Shown one piece after another: positions 26,162-35,171 of a stretch of 64,000 bases of DNA. Below the pieces are notes generated by a model. That model was not told the DNA's origin and ran no database searches. It saw only the letters and a list, made by a program, of their open reading frames with translations. A program made the translations under genes and the position numbers. The stretch comes from Deltaproteobacteria bacterium (GTDB lineage: Bacteria; Desulfobacterota; Binatia; HRBIN30; JACQVA1), in contig JACQVA010000193.1 in NCBI GenBank assembly GCA_016210005.1, positions 1 through 64,000 on the forward strand, in the 5' to 3' direction. Position 1 is the stretch's first letter. Each line of letters begins with the position of its first letter.

Positions 26162-28978
26162 TCAGGTGGTGCGAGACCTTTCGAGGTTCACGCGCACGGC
26201 GCGATCCACCGGCGTCGGCTGCCATTGCAGCGCCCAGTAGCGTAGGTGGCCGTAGCCGCCGGCCAGGTGCAGCCACTTCACCAAGCCCGGCTCGATGTCC
26301 ATCGGCCCGCGCCAGTTGCGGAACATGTACGGCTCCCAGCCGTTGTAGACGATCACCTGACCGGGCATGACGTTGGGCGCCACCTTGGCCGGCACGAAAA
26401 ACTCGCCCATGTCGTTCCACACCCGCACTTCATCACCATCGGTGATGCCGCGGGCGCGCGCGTCGTCGCTGTTGATCACGGCGTGGGGCTGGCCGCGATG
26501 GGTGCGCAGCAGCAGCGGATTGGTGGTGTTCATCGAATGGATGCTCCAGCGATTGTGGCCGCTGGTGAGCACGAACGGATGATCGCCGCCCATCTTGGGA
26601 TTCTCTTTGTGCGCCGGCAGCGCCTCGCCGGCTTCGAGAAACCAGTCGTGCTCGATGTAGAACTGCGCCCGCCGCGTCAGCGTCGGATACGGTAGCTTCT
26701 TCTCGACGTGCCAGCGCGAGTGGGCATGGGTCTCGTCCGCCTTGAGATCGCTGGCTTGGTTGATCGCGAACGGCGAGATGCCCCAGTCGGTGAAGCGCAT
26801 GTATCCCTTCTCGCGCATCGCCTGCAAGTCGGTTCCCTCCGGGATGGTGCCGCACACCACCGTGTCGGCCAGCATCTCCTCGGAGGCGTCTTCTTCGGTA
26901 ACGAGCGCGCCGTCGAGAGTGAAGCGGCGGGTGAGGTCGCTCAGGTTGTACGACATGCCGCGCCGGCTCTGGTACTCGGTGAAGCCGCGGGCACGCGCCC
27001 GCTCGCTGATCTTGGCCGCGAGCAAGCGGGCGATCTCCCATTCCGTCTTCGACTCGCCGGCGGCTTCCGTCGCCTTGTCGGAGTAGATCAGCGTCAGCAT
27101 GTGCGGTGACGGGATGTGAAACCGCGGCGCTTCGTAGTGATTGGCCACCGGCAGCACGAAGTCGGATTGCAGCGCCGTCGTGCTCATGCGGAAGTCCATG
27201 GTGACGATGGTCTTGAGCTGCGGCCAGAGGTGCTTCAGCAGCATGTTCTGGCCGCCGCGCACGCGGCGCAGCGTGTTGCCGCCGGCCTGGATCAGCACAC
27301 GTGGGGGCGTGTCTTCGAGCGGCAGCGCCACGTCTTGCCACCAGCCCTTCTCCATGGCTTCGCGCATGTAGTCGTCGAACGGGCGCGCCATGGTCGGATC
27401 GTTCCACTCTTTGCGGTTCCAGTTGTCGCGGTAGCCGCAGTGGCGGTACCAGAAGAAGGCCGGCGGAATCATCCCGCCCAGCCCGGCCATGCGGCAGACC
27501 ATTTCGATGCGGCACATCTCGTCGGTTCGGGTCGGATCTTCGGCGTGCAGGGCCGCCAGCATGCCGTCGCGCATGGCGAGGAACTCGCGCGTCGCGTCCG
27601 TGCCCGGCTGTTCCTTCTGCGCCAGCAGCATCATGCCGTCGAACATGCCGATCGACCAGCAGCCGATGCCCGTCCCCTTGCGGCCCCAGTTGCCGGTAAG
27701 CCCCAGCAGCAGCGTGATCGAGCGCACCATCAAGTCGCCGTGGAAATACTTCAGGGAGGTGCCGCCGGCCCACACGGCGGTCCGCTTGGCCGCCACCTTG
27801 CGGGCGAGCCGGCGAATCTGATCGGGATGCACGCCGCAGATCTTGGAGGCGCGCTCGGGTTCGTACGCTTGCAAGTGGGCCTTGAGCAGTTCGAACACCG
27901 GCGTCACGGCGACGCGCGCGCCGCCGGCCAGCGTCACCTCGTAGCGCCCCGAGAGAGCCGGGTCGACGTCACCCAGCGTGAGCGAGGCGCGCGGCGCTTC
28001 GGCCACCTTACCGGTGCACGTATCGAAGACGTAAAACTGCTCCTCGCTCCCGCCCGCTTTCAGATCGCTCTCGCGCAGGAAATGCCCGGTGTCGGTGCGT
28101 GCGAGGAACGGCAGATCGGTCTGCTCTTTGACGAACGCGGCGTTGTAGATGCCTTCGTCGATGATCACCTTGCACATCGAGAGCGCCCAGGCCGCGTCGG
28201 TGCCGGGGCGCACCGGCAGATGAGTATCGACCAGTTGCGTCGAGGGGCTGTTGTCCGGCGCGAAGATCACGACCTCGGCGCCGTTGTAACGCGCCTCCAC
28301 CATGTAGTGGTACGACGCCATCACCGTGTAGACCGGGTTGGCCTGGAAGACGATGATCAGCTCGCTGTGAAAGGAGTCATCGAGGCTGCTGCACAGGTTG
28401 AACTTTCCGAACGTGAGGTAGAGGCCGGGGCTGAAGTCGTTGATCTCGGCGTTGACGTCGGTGACCAGGCTGCCGATCATGCGGAACAGGCGGCCGAGGC
28501 CGACCATGTTCCACGGCACGCCTTCGGCGCCGAGCAGCTCGATGATCGACTCGGGGCCGTTTTCTTGGATCGCGTCGAGCACGGAGTCGGCGATGGCGGT
28601 GAGCGCGTCGTCCCAAGTGACGCGCTGCCAGCGCCCCTCGCCGCGCTCACCGGCGCGCCGCAGCGGGTAGAGCACGCGGTCGGGGGCGTCGATGGTCTGG
28701 CTCCAGCACACGCCTTTCTGGCAGCCGAGCGGGTTCATGTCGGGGACGCCCTTCTCGATCGTCGGGAAGTTTCCGGCCTGCTCCTCGCGCACGATCTTGC
28801 CGTCGCGCACGTAGACGCGCATCGGGCAGTTGCCGGGGTAGCAATCGACGGTGTGTGTGCCCCACACCACCTTGTCCCAGCGCCAGACATCACGGTAGCG
28901 ATCTTCCGTGGCCGGACGCGGCGTGCCGGTCAGCGATTTTTCGTAAGCACGAACGACAGTACGAGTAGCTTGATCCAT
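26162..28978 (-). CDS. Type II DMSO reductase-family molybdopterin oxidoreductase, catalytic alpha subunit
   Basis: A 938-residue subunit. An N-terminal Fe-S site is seen as His42, Cys46, Cys51 and Cys86 (HTVDCYPGNC ... GCQKG), the His-first form characteristic of the NarG/EbdA/selenate-reductase branch. EINDFSPGLYLTFGKFN probably holds the Asp ligand of molybdenum, and further Mo-bisPGD-binding blocks follow (GLTGNWGRKGTGIG, SGHNRWSIHSMNTTNPLLLRTHRG). No twin-arginine signal is seen, unlike most periplasmic members. The product may be an alkyl-aromatic or sterol side-chain dehydrogenase or an oxyanion reductase. The beta subunit is encoded just upstream (29081-30115), and no gamma or chaperone gene is adjacent. 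GAGGAG precedes the ATG. Confidence 0.88.
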   Translation of the reverse strand: MDQATRTVVRAYEKSLTGTPRPATEDRYRDVWRWDKVVWGTHTVDCYPGNCPMRVYVRDGKIVREEQAGNFPTIEKGVPDMNPLGCQKGVCWSQTIDAPDRVLYPLRRAGERGEGRWQRVTWDDALTAIADSVLDAIQENGPESIIELLGAEGVPWNMVGLGRLFRMIGSLVTDVNAEINDFSPGLYLTFGKFNLCSSLDDSFHSELIIVFQANPVYTVMASYHYMVEARYNGAEVVIFAPDNSPSTQLVDTHLPVRPGTDAAWALSMCKVIIDEGIYNAAFVKEQTDLPFLARTDTGHFLRESDLKAGGSEEQFYVFDTCTGKVAEAPRASLTLGDVDPALSGRYEVTLAGGARVAVTPVFELLKAHLQAYEPERASKICGVHPDQIRRLARKVAAKRTAVWAGGTSLKYFHGDLMVRSITLLLGLTGNWGRKGTGIGCWSIGMFDGMMLLAQKEQPGTDATREFLAMRDGMLAALHAEDPTRTDEMCRIEMVCRMAGLGGMIPPAFFWYRHCGYRDNWNRKEWNDPTMARPFDDYMREAMEKGWWQDVALPLEDTPPRVLIQAGGNTLRRVRGGQNMLLKHLWPQLKTIVTMDFRMSTTALQSDFVLPVANHYEAPRFHIPSPHMLTLIYSDKATEAAGESKTEWEIARLLAAKISERARARGFTEYQSRRGMSYNLSDLTRRFTLDGALVTEEDASEEMLADTVVCGTIPEGTDLQAMREKGYMRFTDWGISPFAINQASDLKADETHAHSRWHVEKKLPYPTLTRRAQFYIEHDWFLEAGEALPAHKENPKMGGDHPFVLTSGHNRWSIHSMNTTNPLLLRTHRGQPHAVINSDDARARGITDGDEVRVWNDMGEFFVPAKVAPNVMPGQVIVYNGWEPYMFRNWRGPMDIEPGLVKWLHLAGGYGHLRYWALQWQPTPVDRAVRVNLERSRTT

Positions 28979-28997
28979 AGGGAGTCTCCTCGTTGAA

Positions 28998-29070
28998 CGT
29001 AGGGCGGGCCGTGCCTGCCGCGCTTCTGTCTCAATCGCGATAAAGGCTGGCCGGCACCGCCGGCCCTACG
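28998..29070. repeat. Inverted repeat between beta and alpha subunit genes (family B)
   Basis: The arms CGTAGGGCGGGCCGTGCCTG (28998 on) and the reverse complement of GCCGGCACCGCCGGCCCTACG (ending 29070) are imperfect complements. The element lies inside the gap between the two molybdoenzyme genes and could form a strong hairpin in the joint transcript. Only one copy is in the window. Confidence 0.6.
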
Positions 29071-29080
29071 GATTCTTCCA

Positions 29081-30115
29081 TTACTTCCAGGTGATCTCCG
29101 CCGGGTCGCGGGTGAATGGGCCGAGCATTTCCTTCCACTCGTAAGCGATCAGCGTCTTGACGATCTCGGACGGCTCGCCCCGGCGGCGCTTGGCGATCTC
29201 ACCTTCGAGGGTCTGCATCGCGGTTCCAACACCCGCACCGAAGAGTGATTCGAGATAGCCGATCGGGATGCGGCGTTGGGATTCATCGAGCGAGCCGTCG
29301 GGCCGGATTCGCGGCGGCGACAGGGGCGGGATGTAGAAGACGTTGGGCTCGGTGTTCCATTCCGGATGCAGCGGCAGCGCCAACCCCCAGCGGTGCACCA
29401 GCTTGTGCACGGCGCTGTTCTGATCGTCGATGAAGCCGACGAAGACCGCGCGCCCGGCGCATTGGCGCGCGCAGGCCGGGGCCACGCCCTTCTCGATGCG
29501 CGGGAAGCAGCCGATGCAGTGCTGGCTCACGCGCCGCGTCTCGTTGAAATAGATCTTCTTGTACGGACAAGCGCGGATGCACTGCTGCGAGCCGCGGCAC
29601 TTGTCTTCGTCGCGCAAGACGAGCCCATCCTCCGGCCGCTTGTACATGGCGTCGTGCGGACAGGCTTCGACGCACGACGGCCGCGTGCAGTGATTGCAGA
29701 GGCGCGGCAGATAGAAGAAGTAGGCGTTGGGGTACTCGCCCGCGCCTTGGTCCTCATCCCAGTTCATGCCCCACTTCGGCGGTGGTCCGTTGGGATGCAA
29801 GAACTCCTGCTGGCCCGCGCCCGAGGCGTACACCTGATCGAAGTTGAACTGCCACGCGGCGCCGGTTTCCTCGGCACTCGGCAGGCGCCCGAGGGTGAGC
29901 TGCCCGGCTGCGTCGTACCCGCCGCCCATCTGCTCGTAGTCGCGCGGCGTACCGCGGCCCGGTTGGGTGTTCACGGAGCACCACCACATCGCGTCGGTCC
30001 CGTCGCCCTGCGTCCACAGGACCTTGCAGGCCACCGAGCAGGTCTGGCAGCCGATGCAGCGGTTGAGATCGACGACCCAGGCGAGCTGATGTTGTCCATT
30101 ATTCGCGGCGTTCAT
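29081..30115 (-). CDS. Type II DMSO reductase-family iron-sulfur beta subunit
   Basis: A 344-residue ferredoxin-like subunit carrying four clusters. Motif I is CIGCQTCSVACKVLW (Cys20, 23, 26, 30). Motif II is CNHCTRPSCVEACPHDAM. Motif III is CRGSQQCIRACPYKKI. Motif IV is CIGCFPRIEKGVAPACARQC. The N-terminal AWVVDLNRCIGCQTC and later LWTQGDGTDAMWWCSVNTQPGRG resemble beta subunits of ethylbenzene dehydrogenase, dimethylsulfide dehydrogenase and steroid C25 dehydrogenase. It passes electrons from the alpha subunit onward to an unseen acceptor. Start ATG 30115 follows an AGGAGG site at seven bases; the frame is open upstream but has no matching protein sequence. Here beta precedes alpha, reversing the common order. 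Confidence 0.9.
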   Translation of the reverse strand: MNAANNGQHQLAWVVDLNRCIGCQTCSVACKVLWTQGDGTDAMWWCSVNTQPGRGTPRDYEQMGGGYDAAGQLTLGRLPSAEETGAAWQFNFDQVYASGAGQQEFLHPNGPPPKWGMNWDEDQGAGEYPNAYFFYLPRLCNHCTRPSCVEACPHDAMYKRPEDGLVLRDEDKCRGSQQCIRACPYKKIYFNETRRVSQHCIGCFPRIEKGVAPACARQCAGRAVFVGFIDDQNSAVHKLVHRWGLALPLHPEWNTEPNVFYIPPLSPPRIRPDGSLDESQRRIPIGYLESLFGAGVGTAMQTLEGEIAKRRRGEPSEIVKTLIAYEWKEMLGPFTRDPAEITWK

Positions 30116-30783
30116 CTTTGCCTCCTGCGGCCAGCGACGAGCGGCGGGCGCGGCGCCCGGTGATCGCCCGCAGCCGCTGGGACCTTGTAACATATCTCCG
30201 CCCGTCTCCATCCTCGCGCGATGACGCAGGTCAAGGAAACCGATGACGAAGGAGGCGGGGGATGGCGGAACTATCGGGCGCGCTAGTTCGAGGGGACGAT
30301 ACGAGTTTGCGTCATGCAGCCCGTGATCCGAGCGGAGAATCCGGAAGCAGTACGCGATCGACGAAGCCCGTCGGCGATCTCCTTCAGAATTGGCAGCTCC
30401 TACCACGTCGATCACGCGACGCGGGCACGCCGCATGGATCCTCGCTCCCGTGAAACGGCGGACAAGTCGAGCGGTTGACGAGTGCTGAAGCTGGCTGGCG
30501 TTGTTGGTGGCGCCAGCGTCGAGGTTGACGCGGTGTGCGGTCTGTTGGAAGAAGCTCGCGGCCTGTGACGGGAACAAGGTGATCGACGGAGGGCTCGCGC
30601 CAAGGCGCCAAGCCGCGAAGGGGGATCGGGAAACTCGGCCGAGCAGGAATCGCATGAGGGGCGACACCGGGAATTGCACATCCACCACCGTTCAAGCTCC
30701 GAGGCTTCGCGCCTTGGCGGCTGGCGCGAGAGAGATTGTCCGGGGCAACTGTGGGTTCAAGACCGTGAGCCGAGGAGCGAACG
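30116..30783. other. Gene-poor interval upstream of the defence island
   Basis: About 670 bases without a convincing coding region. Short open frames on both strands have no signal peptide, domain or ribosome site that I can recognise. It contains the inverted repeat at 30594-30730. It probably carries divergent promoters for the molybdoenzyme genes (leftward) and the restriction island (rightward), but no clear hexamers stood out. Confidence 0.6.
30594..30730. repeat. Inverted repeat family C before the defence island
   Basis: Left arm CTCGCGCCAAGGCGCCAAGC (30594 on) and right arm ending GCGAG at 30730 are imperfect reverse complements (CTTCGCGCCTTGGCGGCTGG begins at 30705). The pair encloses about 85 bases. 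This resembles small non-coding repeat elements common in GC-rich environmental genomes. No second copy is in the window. Confidence 0.55.
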
Positions 30784-31005
30784 GTGACGCTGCTTGATCT
30801 GCTTAAACTGGAGTGGACCTTCTTCGGGCTGAAGGCCCCGCGCTTCGCGTGGGCCGGTGGCGGCGGTTTGCTGCTCGTCACGCTGCTTATTCTGGGCTGG
30901 CTGTGGTTCCGAGTGCTGCGCGGGACGCTGAAATCGCGGAGTATGCCGGCCGACTTCCGCGTCGGTTTCCACCTCGCTCGCTTGAAGTTGATACCGGCCC
31001 TGTGA
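30784..31005 (+). CDS. Small putative membrane protein
   Basis: A 73-residue open frame. A GTG start is preceded by GAGGA at six bases. A hydrophobic helix spans about residues 25-44 (GGGGLLLVTLLILGWLWFRVL), preceded by the basic FFGLKAPRFAW. It ends 33 bases before the modification methylase gene, so it may be part of the same operon. I recognise no family. The short length keeps the call tentative. Confidence 0.45.
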   Translation: MTLLDLLKLEWTFFGLKAPRFAWAGGGGLLLVTLLILGWLWFRVLRGTLKSRSMPADFRVGFHLARLKLIPAL

Positions 31006-31038
31006 TTTGAACCGGCCCTGGTTGATCACGGGGGCTCG

Positions 31039-34000
31039 ATGGCCAAGCAGGTGCGCAGAGTTGGTGGCAGCCGCAGGCGCCCGACGCCGACCGCGGCGGG
31101 GGACGGGCCGGTTCGCGAGTACCGCCACGACTCGAAGCGCAAGAACATTCCACCCGCGGGGTTGGCGGCGCAGGGGGTGGTGCGTGAGGCGCCGAAGTTG
31201 CACTTCGGCTACAACCCGCACCTGCCGCCGGTGCTGCGCTTCGATCCGGAGGCGGTGCCGGATCAGTTGCCGGAGCTGCTGGAGGTCGCGCGCACGCGGG
31301 CGCGCACGGCCGAGGAAGCGCGGATGCTCGCCGATGGATTGCGCCACCACGAGCCGTGGCTGGAGTGGGCGGGCAAGCGCGAGAAGAAGGGCTTCGAGGT
31401 CGAGCCGGTCGCCCTCCACATCCACGAGCGCGTCGCCACGCAGGCGATCCTGAGCGTCGCGGCGCGCCAGGACGTGCAGCGCGATTTCTTCGCCGATCCG
31501 CAGCTCGAATACCGCAAGGCGATTCAGTTCTACCAACACGACGTCGACTGGACGAACCGCATGATCCTCGGCGACTCGCTGCAAGTGATGGCCAGCCTCG
31601 CCCGCCGCGAAGACCTCGCCGGCAAGGTCCAGATGATCTACATGGACCCGCCCTACGGCATCAAGTTCGCGTCCAACTTCCAACCCGAGATCGGCAAGCG
31701 CGACGTGAAGGACAAAGCCACCGACCTCACGCGCGAGCCCGAGATGGTGAAGGCGTATCGCGACACGTGGACGCTGGGCGTACATTCCTATCTCTCGTAT
31801 TTGCGCGACCGCATGATTCTGTGCCGGGAGTTACTGGCAGATACGGGCACCATCTTCGTGCAAATCTCGGACGAGAATCTGCACCGCGTCCGCTGCGTGA
31901 TGGACGAAGTGTTCGGGCCCGCGAATCTAGTCTGCCTTATTTCATTCGCAACAAGCGGTGGCCGCGCCGCGGCTCAACTGCCCGTGACTTCGAACTACCT
32001 GCTTTGGTACGCCAGGGACATCTTGATCATGAAATTTCGACGCCTGTTTCAGGGAAAAGACCGGGGAGGAACGGGCTCTGGGGAATTCTCTTGGGTGACC
32101 CTGAAAGACGGACAGTGCAGGAGAACGACCGCAGGAGAAAATGCGGACCTTTCACTGCTTCCGACAGACTTCGAGCTGTGCATCCCAAGCGACCTCACAT
32201 CTTCTCACGAGTACATCCGAGACGAAGTCCCTTATGAGGGGCAGACGTTCCAGCCAGGCAAGAGGTATTGGTCAACCTCCGTGGCAGGCATGCTTCGACT
32301 TGGTAATGCGGGGAGACTGATCGTGCAAGGCCGCACCCTTCGCTTCAAGCGGTTGTTCTCCGATTTCCCGTATAGCGAGTACGACAACACATGGACGGAT
32401 ACCGCGGCGCGTGGTTTCTTTGAGGAGAAGATTTACACGGTACAAACCAGCGCCCGAATCATCGAGCGCTGCATGCTGATGACCACTGACCCCGGAGACC
32501 TCGTCCTTGACCCGACTTGCGGGAGCGGCACAACTGCGCACGTCGCAGAACAATGGGCGAGACGCTGGGTGACGATCGACACCAGCCGGGTGGCACTAGC
32601 ATTGGCGCGCCAGCGGCTGCTGACGGCGCGCTTCGACTACTACAAGTTGCGGCGGATCAACGGCGACGATCTGCGGCGCAACAAAGATGGCCCGTGGCTG
32701 ACGGATAACGCCGGCATCCTCAACGGCCCGTGCACGTTCGACTGCAAGACCGTTCCGCACGTCACGCTCAAGAGCATCGCGCAGAACGTTGCGCTCGATG
32801 CAATCTTCAAGCGGCATCAACCGGTCCTCGACGCGAAGTTGCATGCGCTCAACGCCGCGCTGAAGAAGACAACGCCTGAGCTGCGCTCGACGCTGAGCGC
32901 GAAGCTGGCGGCGAAAGAACGGATCGAGGGCCGGCGCGCGGTGAGCGACGCGGATCGCCGCCGCTGGCTGTTGCCGAAGACCGAGTGGCGCGAATGGGAG
33001 GTTCCGTTCGATGTCGACGAGGCGTGGCCGGCGGAGCTGAAGACGGCGCTCGCCGAGTACCGCGCGGCGTGGCGCGCGAAGATGGACGAGGTGAACGCCT
33101 GCATCGCCGCCAACGCCGAGCAGGAGGAGTTGGTCGATCAGCCGCAGATCGAGCGCGGCGTCGTGCGCGTCGCCGGTCCGTTCACGATGGAAGCCGTGAT
33201 GCCGGCCGAGGAGTCGCTCGACGAGCCGACTCCCATCGGCGGCGAACCGGAAGTGCTGCAGACGTTCGGAGCGGCTGACTCCGGCGGCGCGGCACCCGCC
33301 AACGAACCGGCGAACGCCGAAGCGTACCTCGACAAGATGTTACGCCTACTGCGCGCCGACGGCGTGCGCTTCCCGAACAACAAGGTTGCCAAGTTCAGCC
33401 GCCTCGAACCGTTTCAGGGCGAGTTCCTGCACGGCGAAGGCGACTGGAGCGCAGGAAACGGCGAGCGTCGTGTGGCGGTGTCGATCGGCCCGCAGTTCGG
33501 GCCGGTGACCGCCTACCAGGTCGAGAACGCGTTGCGGCAAGCACACCGCCGCGGCTTCGATGACCTCGTCTTCGCCGGCTTCAGCTTCGACGGCTCGGCG
33601 CAGGGCGCGATCCAAGACGATCCGGATCTGAAGGTGCGCTGTCACCTCGCGCACATCCGCCCCGACGTGAACATGGGCGATCTGCTCAAGGAGACGCCGA
33701 ACAGCCAGCTCTTCACCGTCTTCGGCATGCCGCGCACCGATTTGCGCAAGCTGAAGGACGGCATGTTCGAAATCGAGATGCAGGGCGTCGACATCTACAA
33801 CCCGGTGGAGAACACGCTGCTGCCCACCAATGCCGACAAGGTCGCCGCGTGGTTCCTCGACACCGACTACGACGGGCGCACGTTCTGCATCACGCAGGCG
33901 TTCTTCCCCGACAAGAGCGCCTGGGACAAGCTGGCGCGTGCGCTCAAAGGCGTCATCGATGAAGAGCGTTTCGCCGCGCTCAGCGGGACGGTATCGCTGC

Positions 34001-34122
34001 CATTCCCGGCCGGCGAGCATCGGCGCGTCGCGGTAAAGGTGATCGACCCGCGCGGCAACGAAGTGATGCGCGTGCATCGGCTGCCGGGCGGAAAGGGAGA
34101 GGCGCGCTATGTGGGGGAGTGA
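31039..34122 (+). CDS. mod: Type III restriction-modification DNA methyltransferase (Mod)
   Basis: A 1027-residue beta-class DNA methyltransferase: the catalytic DPPY motif (203-206) comes before the target-recognition part, and the S-adenosylmethionine-binding motif DPTCGSGTT (491-499) comes after it. An N-terminal RHDSKRKNIPPAGL block and ILGDSLQVM (before DPPY) are typical of type III Mod. Between them, residues about 295-510 are less GC-rich than the flanks and probably form a replaceable recognition domain. C-terminal residues 750-1027 are an extra region of unknown role. It should methylate adenine in a short asymmetric site and direct Res. The ATPase/protease pair and Res follow in the same direction. 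Confidence 0.92.
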   Translation: MAKQVRRVGGSRRRPTPTAAGDGPVREYRHDSKRKNIPPAGLAAQGVVREAPKLHFGYNPHLPPVLRFDPEAVPDQLPELLEVARTRARTAEEARMLADGLRHHEPWLEWAGKREKKGFEVEPVALHIHERVATQAILSVAARQDVQRDFFADPQLEYRKAIQFYQHDVDWTNRMILGDSLQVMASLARREDLAGKVQMIYMDPPYGIKFASNFQPEIGKRDVKDKATDLTREPEMVKAYRDTWTLGVHSYLSYLRDRMILCRELLADTGTIFVQISDENLHRVRCVMDEVFGPANLVCLISFATSGGRAAAQLPVTSNYLLWYARDILIMKFRRLFQGKDRGGTGSGEFSWVTLKDGQCRRTTAGENADLSLLPTDFELCIPSDLTSSHEYIRDEVPYEGQTFQPGKRYWSTSVAGMLRLGNAGRLIVQGRTLRFKRLFSDFPYSEYDNTWTDTAARGFFEEKIYTVQTSARIIERCMLMTTDPGDLVLDPTCGSGTTAHVAEQWARRWVTIDTSRVALALARQRLLTARFDYYKLRRINGDDLRRNKDGPWLTDNAGILNGPCTFDCKTVPHVTLKSIAQNVALDAIFKRHQPVLDAKLHALNAALKKTTPELRSTLSAKLAAKERIEGRRAVSDADRRRWLLPKTEWREWEVPFDVDEAWPAELKTALAEYRAAWRAKMDEVNACIAANAEQEELVDQPQIERGVVRVAGPFTMEAVMPAEESLDEPTPIGGEPEVLQTFGAADSGGAAPANEPANAEAYLDKMLRLLRADGVRFPNNKVAKFSRLEPFQGEFLHGEGDWSAGNGERRVAVSIGPQFGPVTAYQVENALRQAHRRGFDDLVFAGFSFDGSAQGAIQDDPDLKVRCHLAHIRPDVNMGDLLKETPNSQLFTVFGMPRTDLRKLKDGMFEIEMQGVDIYNPVENTLLPTNADKVAAWFLDTDYDGRTFCITQAFFPDKSAWDKLARALKGVIDEERFAALSGTVSLPFPAGEHRRVAVKVIDPRGNEVMRVHRLPGGKGEARYVGE

Positions 34123-34172
34123 AGCCATGGACGAGAGGGCGCAAGTCGGCTCGGGGCGAGGGGAGGGAACCC

Positions 34173-35168
34173 ATGGCTACCGGTAAGCTCCTTCGCCAGC
34201 TCATCAAATCAGGAGTGGAGGGCAACCTGGAGGGCTTTCGCTCCGCCTCGGAGGAAGTGATCAAAGAAGAGCGGCAGAAACAGCATCATCTGCTCGCCAA
34301 CGATTTGGAGCGGCTCCTGTACGGCCGGCCAAAGCAGATCGGTCACTCGCTCGGGGGTGCGATGGACAAGGTACCCGTCGATCGAGAGCGCAATCTGGCG
34401 CTGATCGACCTCCGTGAACCTGTGCGGCGGCGGGATGATGTCGTGCTCTCGGACGAGACAAGCTCCGCCGTCGAAGAGGTGCTTCAGGAGCAACATCACC
34501 AAGAGCGGCTCGCGAGCTATGGCCTGCGCGCCGCCGATCGCCTGCTGTTCTACGGTCCGCCGGGTTGCGGCAAGACCCTCACGGCCGAGGTGATCGCCTC
34601 TGAGCTGGGGCTGCCCCTCGCAATCGTGCGGGTGGACGCCGTGGTGTCGTCCTATCTCGGCGAGACGGCAGCCAACCTGCGCAAGGTTTTCGATTTCGCG
34701 GCGGCAAGCGCCGCCGTCGTGCTCTTCGATGAGTTCGACGCCCTGGCCAAGGAACGCGCGGACGAAGCGGAACACGGCGAACTACGGCGCGTGGTTAACG
34801 CCGTGCTCCAGATGATGGATGCCTACACCGGCCGTAGCGTGTTGATTGCCGCCACCAACCACGAACGCATGTTGGATGTGGCCGTCTGGCGGCGGTTCGA
34901 AGAGGTGCTGTTGTTCGAGCCGCCAAACCTTGAGCAACTGCGGCGGCTGCTGGCCTTGAAACTGCGTGGGGTACGGCGCGAGTTTGAGGTCGAGGATGCG
35001 GCGGCGACGGCTCTCTTTACCGGCATGGCGCATGCGGATGTGGAGCGGGTGCTCCGCCGGGCTATCAAGGACATGGTGCTGGCGGGGCATGAGTTCCTCA
35101 CGCTGCGGCATCTGGAGACCGCGGCGTGCCGCGAGCGGCCGCGGCAGGCGCGCACCGCAGGGAAGTAA
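34173..35168 (+). CDS. AAA+ ATPase (IetA-like) in a restriction operon
   Basis: A 331-residue AAA+ ATPase. Walker A is GPPGCGKT (128-135) and Walker B is VVLFDEFDAL. Sensor 1 is ATNH, and the arginine-finger region is WRRFEEVL. The N-terminal 100 residues (LLRQLIKSGVEGNLEGFRSASEEVIKEERQKQHH) are helical and may bind the partner. ATG 34173 is chosen because GGGGAGGG precedes it; an upstream in-frame ATG at 34119 overlaps the end of mod. The subtilase gene starts three bases after its stop, so both are translationally coupled. AAA+/S8 pairs are described as IetAS, an anti-phage and plasmid-stability module. Confidence 0.87.
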   Translation: MATGKLLRQLIKSGVEGNLEGFRSASEEVIKEERQKQHHLLANDLERLLYGRPKQIGHSLGGAMDKVPVDRERNLALIDLREPVRRRDDVVLSDETSSAVEEVLQEQHHQERLASYGLRAADRLLFYGPPGCGKTLTAEVIASELGLPLAIVRVDAVVSSYLGETAANLRKVFDFAAASAAVVLFDEFDALAKERADEAEHGELRRVVNAVLQMMDAYTGRSVLIAATNHERMLDVAVWRRFEEVLLFEPPNLEQLRRLLALKLRGVRREFEVEDAAATALFTGMAHADVERVLRRAIKDMVLAGHEFLTLRHLETAACRERPRQARTAGK

Positions 35169-35171
35169 GGC

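Noticed and set aside
27116-28996. A 626-codon open frame opposite the molybdopterin alpha gene
   Set aside because: It has no recognisable domain and His/Arg/Val-rich composition expected from antisense of GC-rich codons.
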